From assembly GCA_020631035.1 (NCBI GenBank), contig JAHDIA010000333.1, positions 1-6,980 on the forward strand: a stretch of 6,980 bases of DNA, read 5' to 3'. Under the pieces are notes generated by a model. That model saw nothing but the letters and a program-made list of their open reading frames with translations. It did not search any database and had not been told where the DNA came from. The stretch is from Chitinophagales bacterium (lineage in GTDB: Bacteria > Bacteroidota > Bacteroidia > Chitinophagales > UBA2359). Made by a program: the position numbers and the translations under genes. Shown here in pieces: positions 6,116 through 6,980 of the stretch. Within the stretch, counting starts at the first letter, position 1; the number at the start of each line of letters is the position of its first letter.

Positions 6116-6811
6116 TTAGAAGATACTTTTGAGCATACGCCCTACCATACGCACCCCAGACAAAAAGTTTTGTCCTTTTTGCATCACATCGGCATGGTAA
6201 CTCACTTTTATGGGGACTTCTTCGAGGCGTGCATCGTTTTTGTGAACGTATTTGATGATTTCCATACAAAACTCATAGCCATTGCAGTTGAGGCGGGAAT
6301 GTTTGGCAAAATCGGCTCTAAATGCTTTCATTCCTGACTGACTGTCAGTCACGACCATTCCTGTAAAAATGAACGTCAGCAAATTGCCAATTTTGTTGTA
6401 AACAATGCGGATAAATGGAATCTTGTTTTCTTTGTTGAGGAAGCGGCTCCCAATGACAATGTCGGCATTTTTTTCGACCAAGCGGTCCAATATGTGGGCA
6501 ATGTCGTCGGGATAATGTTGTTGGTCGGCATCTATGGTCACAATCACATCTGCTCCTTTTCTCAAGGCATAGTCAATACCCGATTGAGTAGCGGCTCCTG
6601 CTCCCAAATTGATGGGATGGTTGATAACATGCGCACCTAAATTGTTGGCTACTTGTGCGGTATTGTCACTACTGCCGTCGTTGACTACTACAATATTATC
6701 AAACCCCAAATCCTTGGTTGCATTGATGACTCCTGCGATTCGACTGCCTTCGTCTTTGGCAGGCATCACCACAAATACCTGTTCTTCTTGTTGTAGTAAT
6801 TGTTTGACCAT
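6116..6811 (-). CDS. Glycosyltransferase family 2 protein, DPM1/polyprenyl-phosphate sugar transferase-like
   Basis: 231 residues from ATG at 6809-6811. The GT-A fold is complete: VVMPAKDEGSRIAGVI (14-29), VVVNDGSSDNT (41-51), the DXD metal and nucleotide-sugar site in TIDADQQHYPDD (92-103; Asp94 and Asp96), VIGSRF (119-124) and VTDSQSGMKAF (154-164). This pattern fits the DPM/DPG-synthase-like group, which transfers mannose or glucose from a nucleotide sugar to polyprenyl phosphate at the inner membrane. There is no C-terminal membrane pair, so it would be a soluble or peripheral member. An in-frame ATG at 6869-6871 would add 20 residues, but a possible promoter box (6838-6845) and AGAGG before 6811 favour the shorter form. 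It probably belongs with the GT4 gene to a glycan locus. The donor sugar and acceptor are not determinable. Confidence 0.91.
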   Translation of the reverse strand: MVKQLLQQEEQVFVVMPAKDEGSRIAGVINATKDLGFDNIVVVNDGSSDNTAQVANNLGAHVINHPINLGAGAATQSGIDYALRKGADVIVTIDADQQHYPDDIAHILDRLVEKNADIVIGSRFLNKENKIPFIRIVYNKIGNLLTFIFTGMVVTDSQSGMKAFRADFAKHSRLNCNGYEFCMEIIKYVHKNDARLEEVPIKVSYHADVMQKGQNFLSGVRMVGRMLKSIF

Positions 6812-6837
6812 TTGTATAATTAGACCTCTTTCTAACT

Positions 6838-6845
6838 TAAAGATA
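6838..6845 (-). promoter_or_regulatory. Possible minus-7 box for the GT2 gene (TATCTTTA on the minus strand)
   Basis: It matches the Bacteroidota TAnnTTTG consensus except at the last base and lies 27 bp upstream of the preferred GT2 start, leaving room for a short leader that contains AGAGG. No clear minus-33 TTG is found at the usual distance. If real, it would exclude the upstream ATG at 6871 as the start. Confidence 0.25.
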
Positions 6846-6912
6846 CGAAGTATTTGGGAAATAGGATGCATTTGTTTGAATGGGACGGAATGTTTACTTC
6901 CTTGGGCGAGGG

Positions 6913-6965
6913 TGTGTCCCTGCTATCCATTCCAAGCCTGTGGGCGAATAATTATTCGCCCCTAC
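6913..6965 (-). repeat. REP-like palindromic element, copy 2 (inverted relative to copy 1)
   Basis: Read on the minus strand it begins GTAGGGGCGAAT (6965-6954) and contains the perfect 20-bp palindrome GGGCGAATAATTATTCGCCC (6942-6961). After a 13-base spacer comes GGATAGCAGGGA (6928-6917). This is the same layout as the element at 5919-5975, with a different palindrome centre and spacer. It lies upstream of the GT2 gene, so the two copies bracket that gene in opposite orientations. Confidence 0.75.
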
Positions 6966-6980
6966 ACAGGGCTTTCCATT

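Noticed and set aside
6045..6269. Minus-strand 74-codon ORF at the GT2 3' end
   Set aside because: Out-of-frame overlap with the GT2 gene, with biased Arg/Lys/Cys content typical of a shadow frame.

Overview
This is an AT-rich chromosomal window, most likely from a Bacteroidota bacterium. The signs are weak or absent Shine-Dalgarno sequences ahead of good ATG starts, candidate promoters of the TAnnTTTG type, and the protein families present. A marine Saprospirales-like lineage is possible, but the window does not prove it. Every gene I can support lies on the minus strand, so transcription runs from right to left.

Right part (about 4739-6980): two glycosyltransferases. A GT2 enzyme of the dolichol-phosphate-mannose-synthase-like type (6116-6811) is bracketed by two inverted copies of a REP-like palindromic element (5919-5975 and 6913-6965). 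A GT4 enzyme (4739-5836) follows. Together they look like the end of a surface polysaccharide or glycolipid locus that may continue to the right.

Middle part (2029-4724): the three subunits of prokaryotic 5-oxoprolinase, in the order pxpA, pxpB, pxpC. They open and phosphorylate 5-oxoproline, a damage product of glutamine and glutamate, to give glutamate. pxpA follows the GT4 gene by 14 bp, or overlaps it by 4 bp if a GTG start is used. pxpA and pxpB overlap by 26 bp. pxpC is then separated by a 328-bp gap filled with short tandem and inverted repeats, a GC-richer patch, and a 28-codon ORF that overlaps the pxpB stop.

Left part (1-2028): a 599-bp AT-rich non-coding stretch with several perfect palindromes, then the first 476 codons of a VgrG-like spike protein of a type VI secretion or related contractile injection system. 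The left edge truncates it, so any linked effector or immunity gene lies outside the window.

I found no RNA gene, CRISPR array, insertion sequence or clearly new multi-gene system. The features most worth a second look are the REP-like pair around the GT2 gene, the palindrome cluster upstream of vgrG, and the repeat-filled break in the pxp operon.
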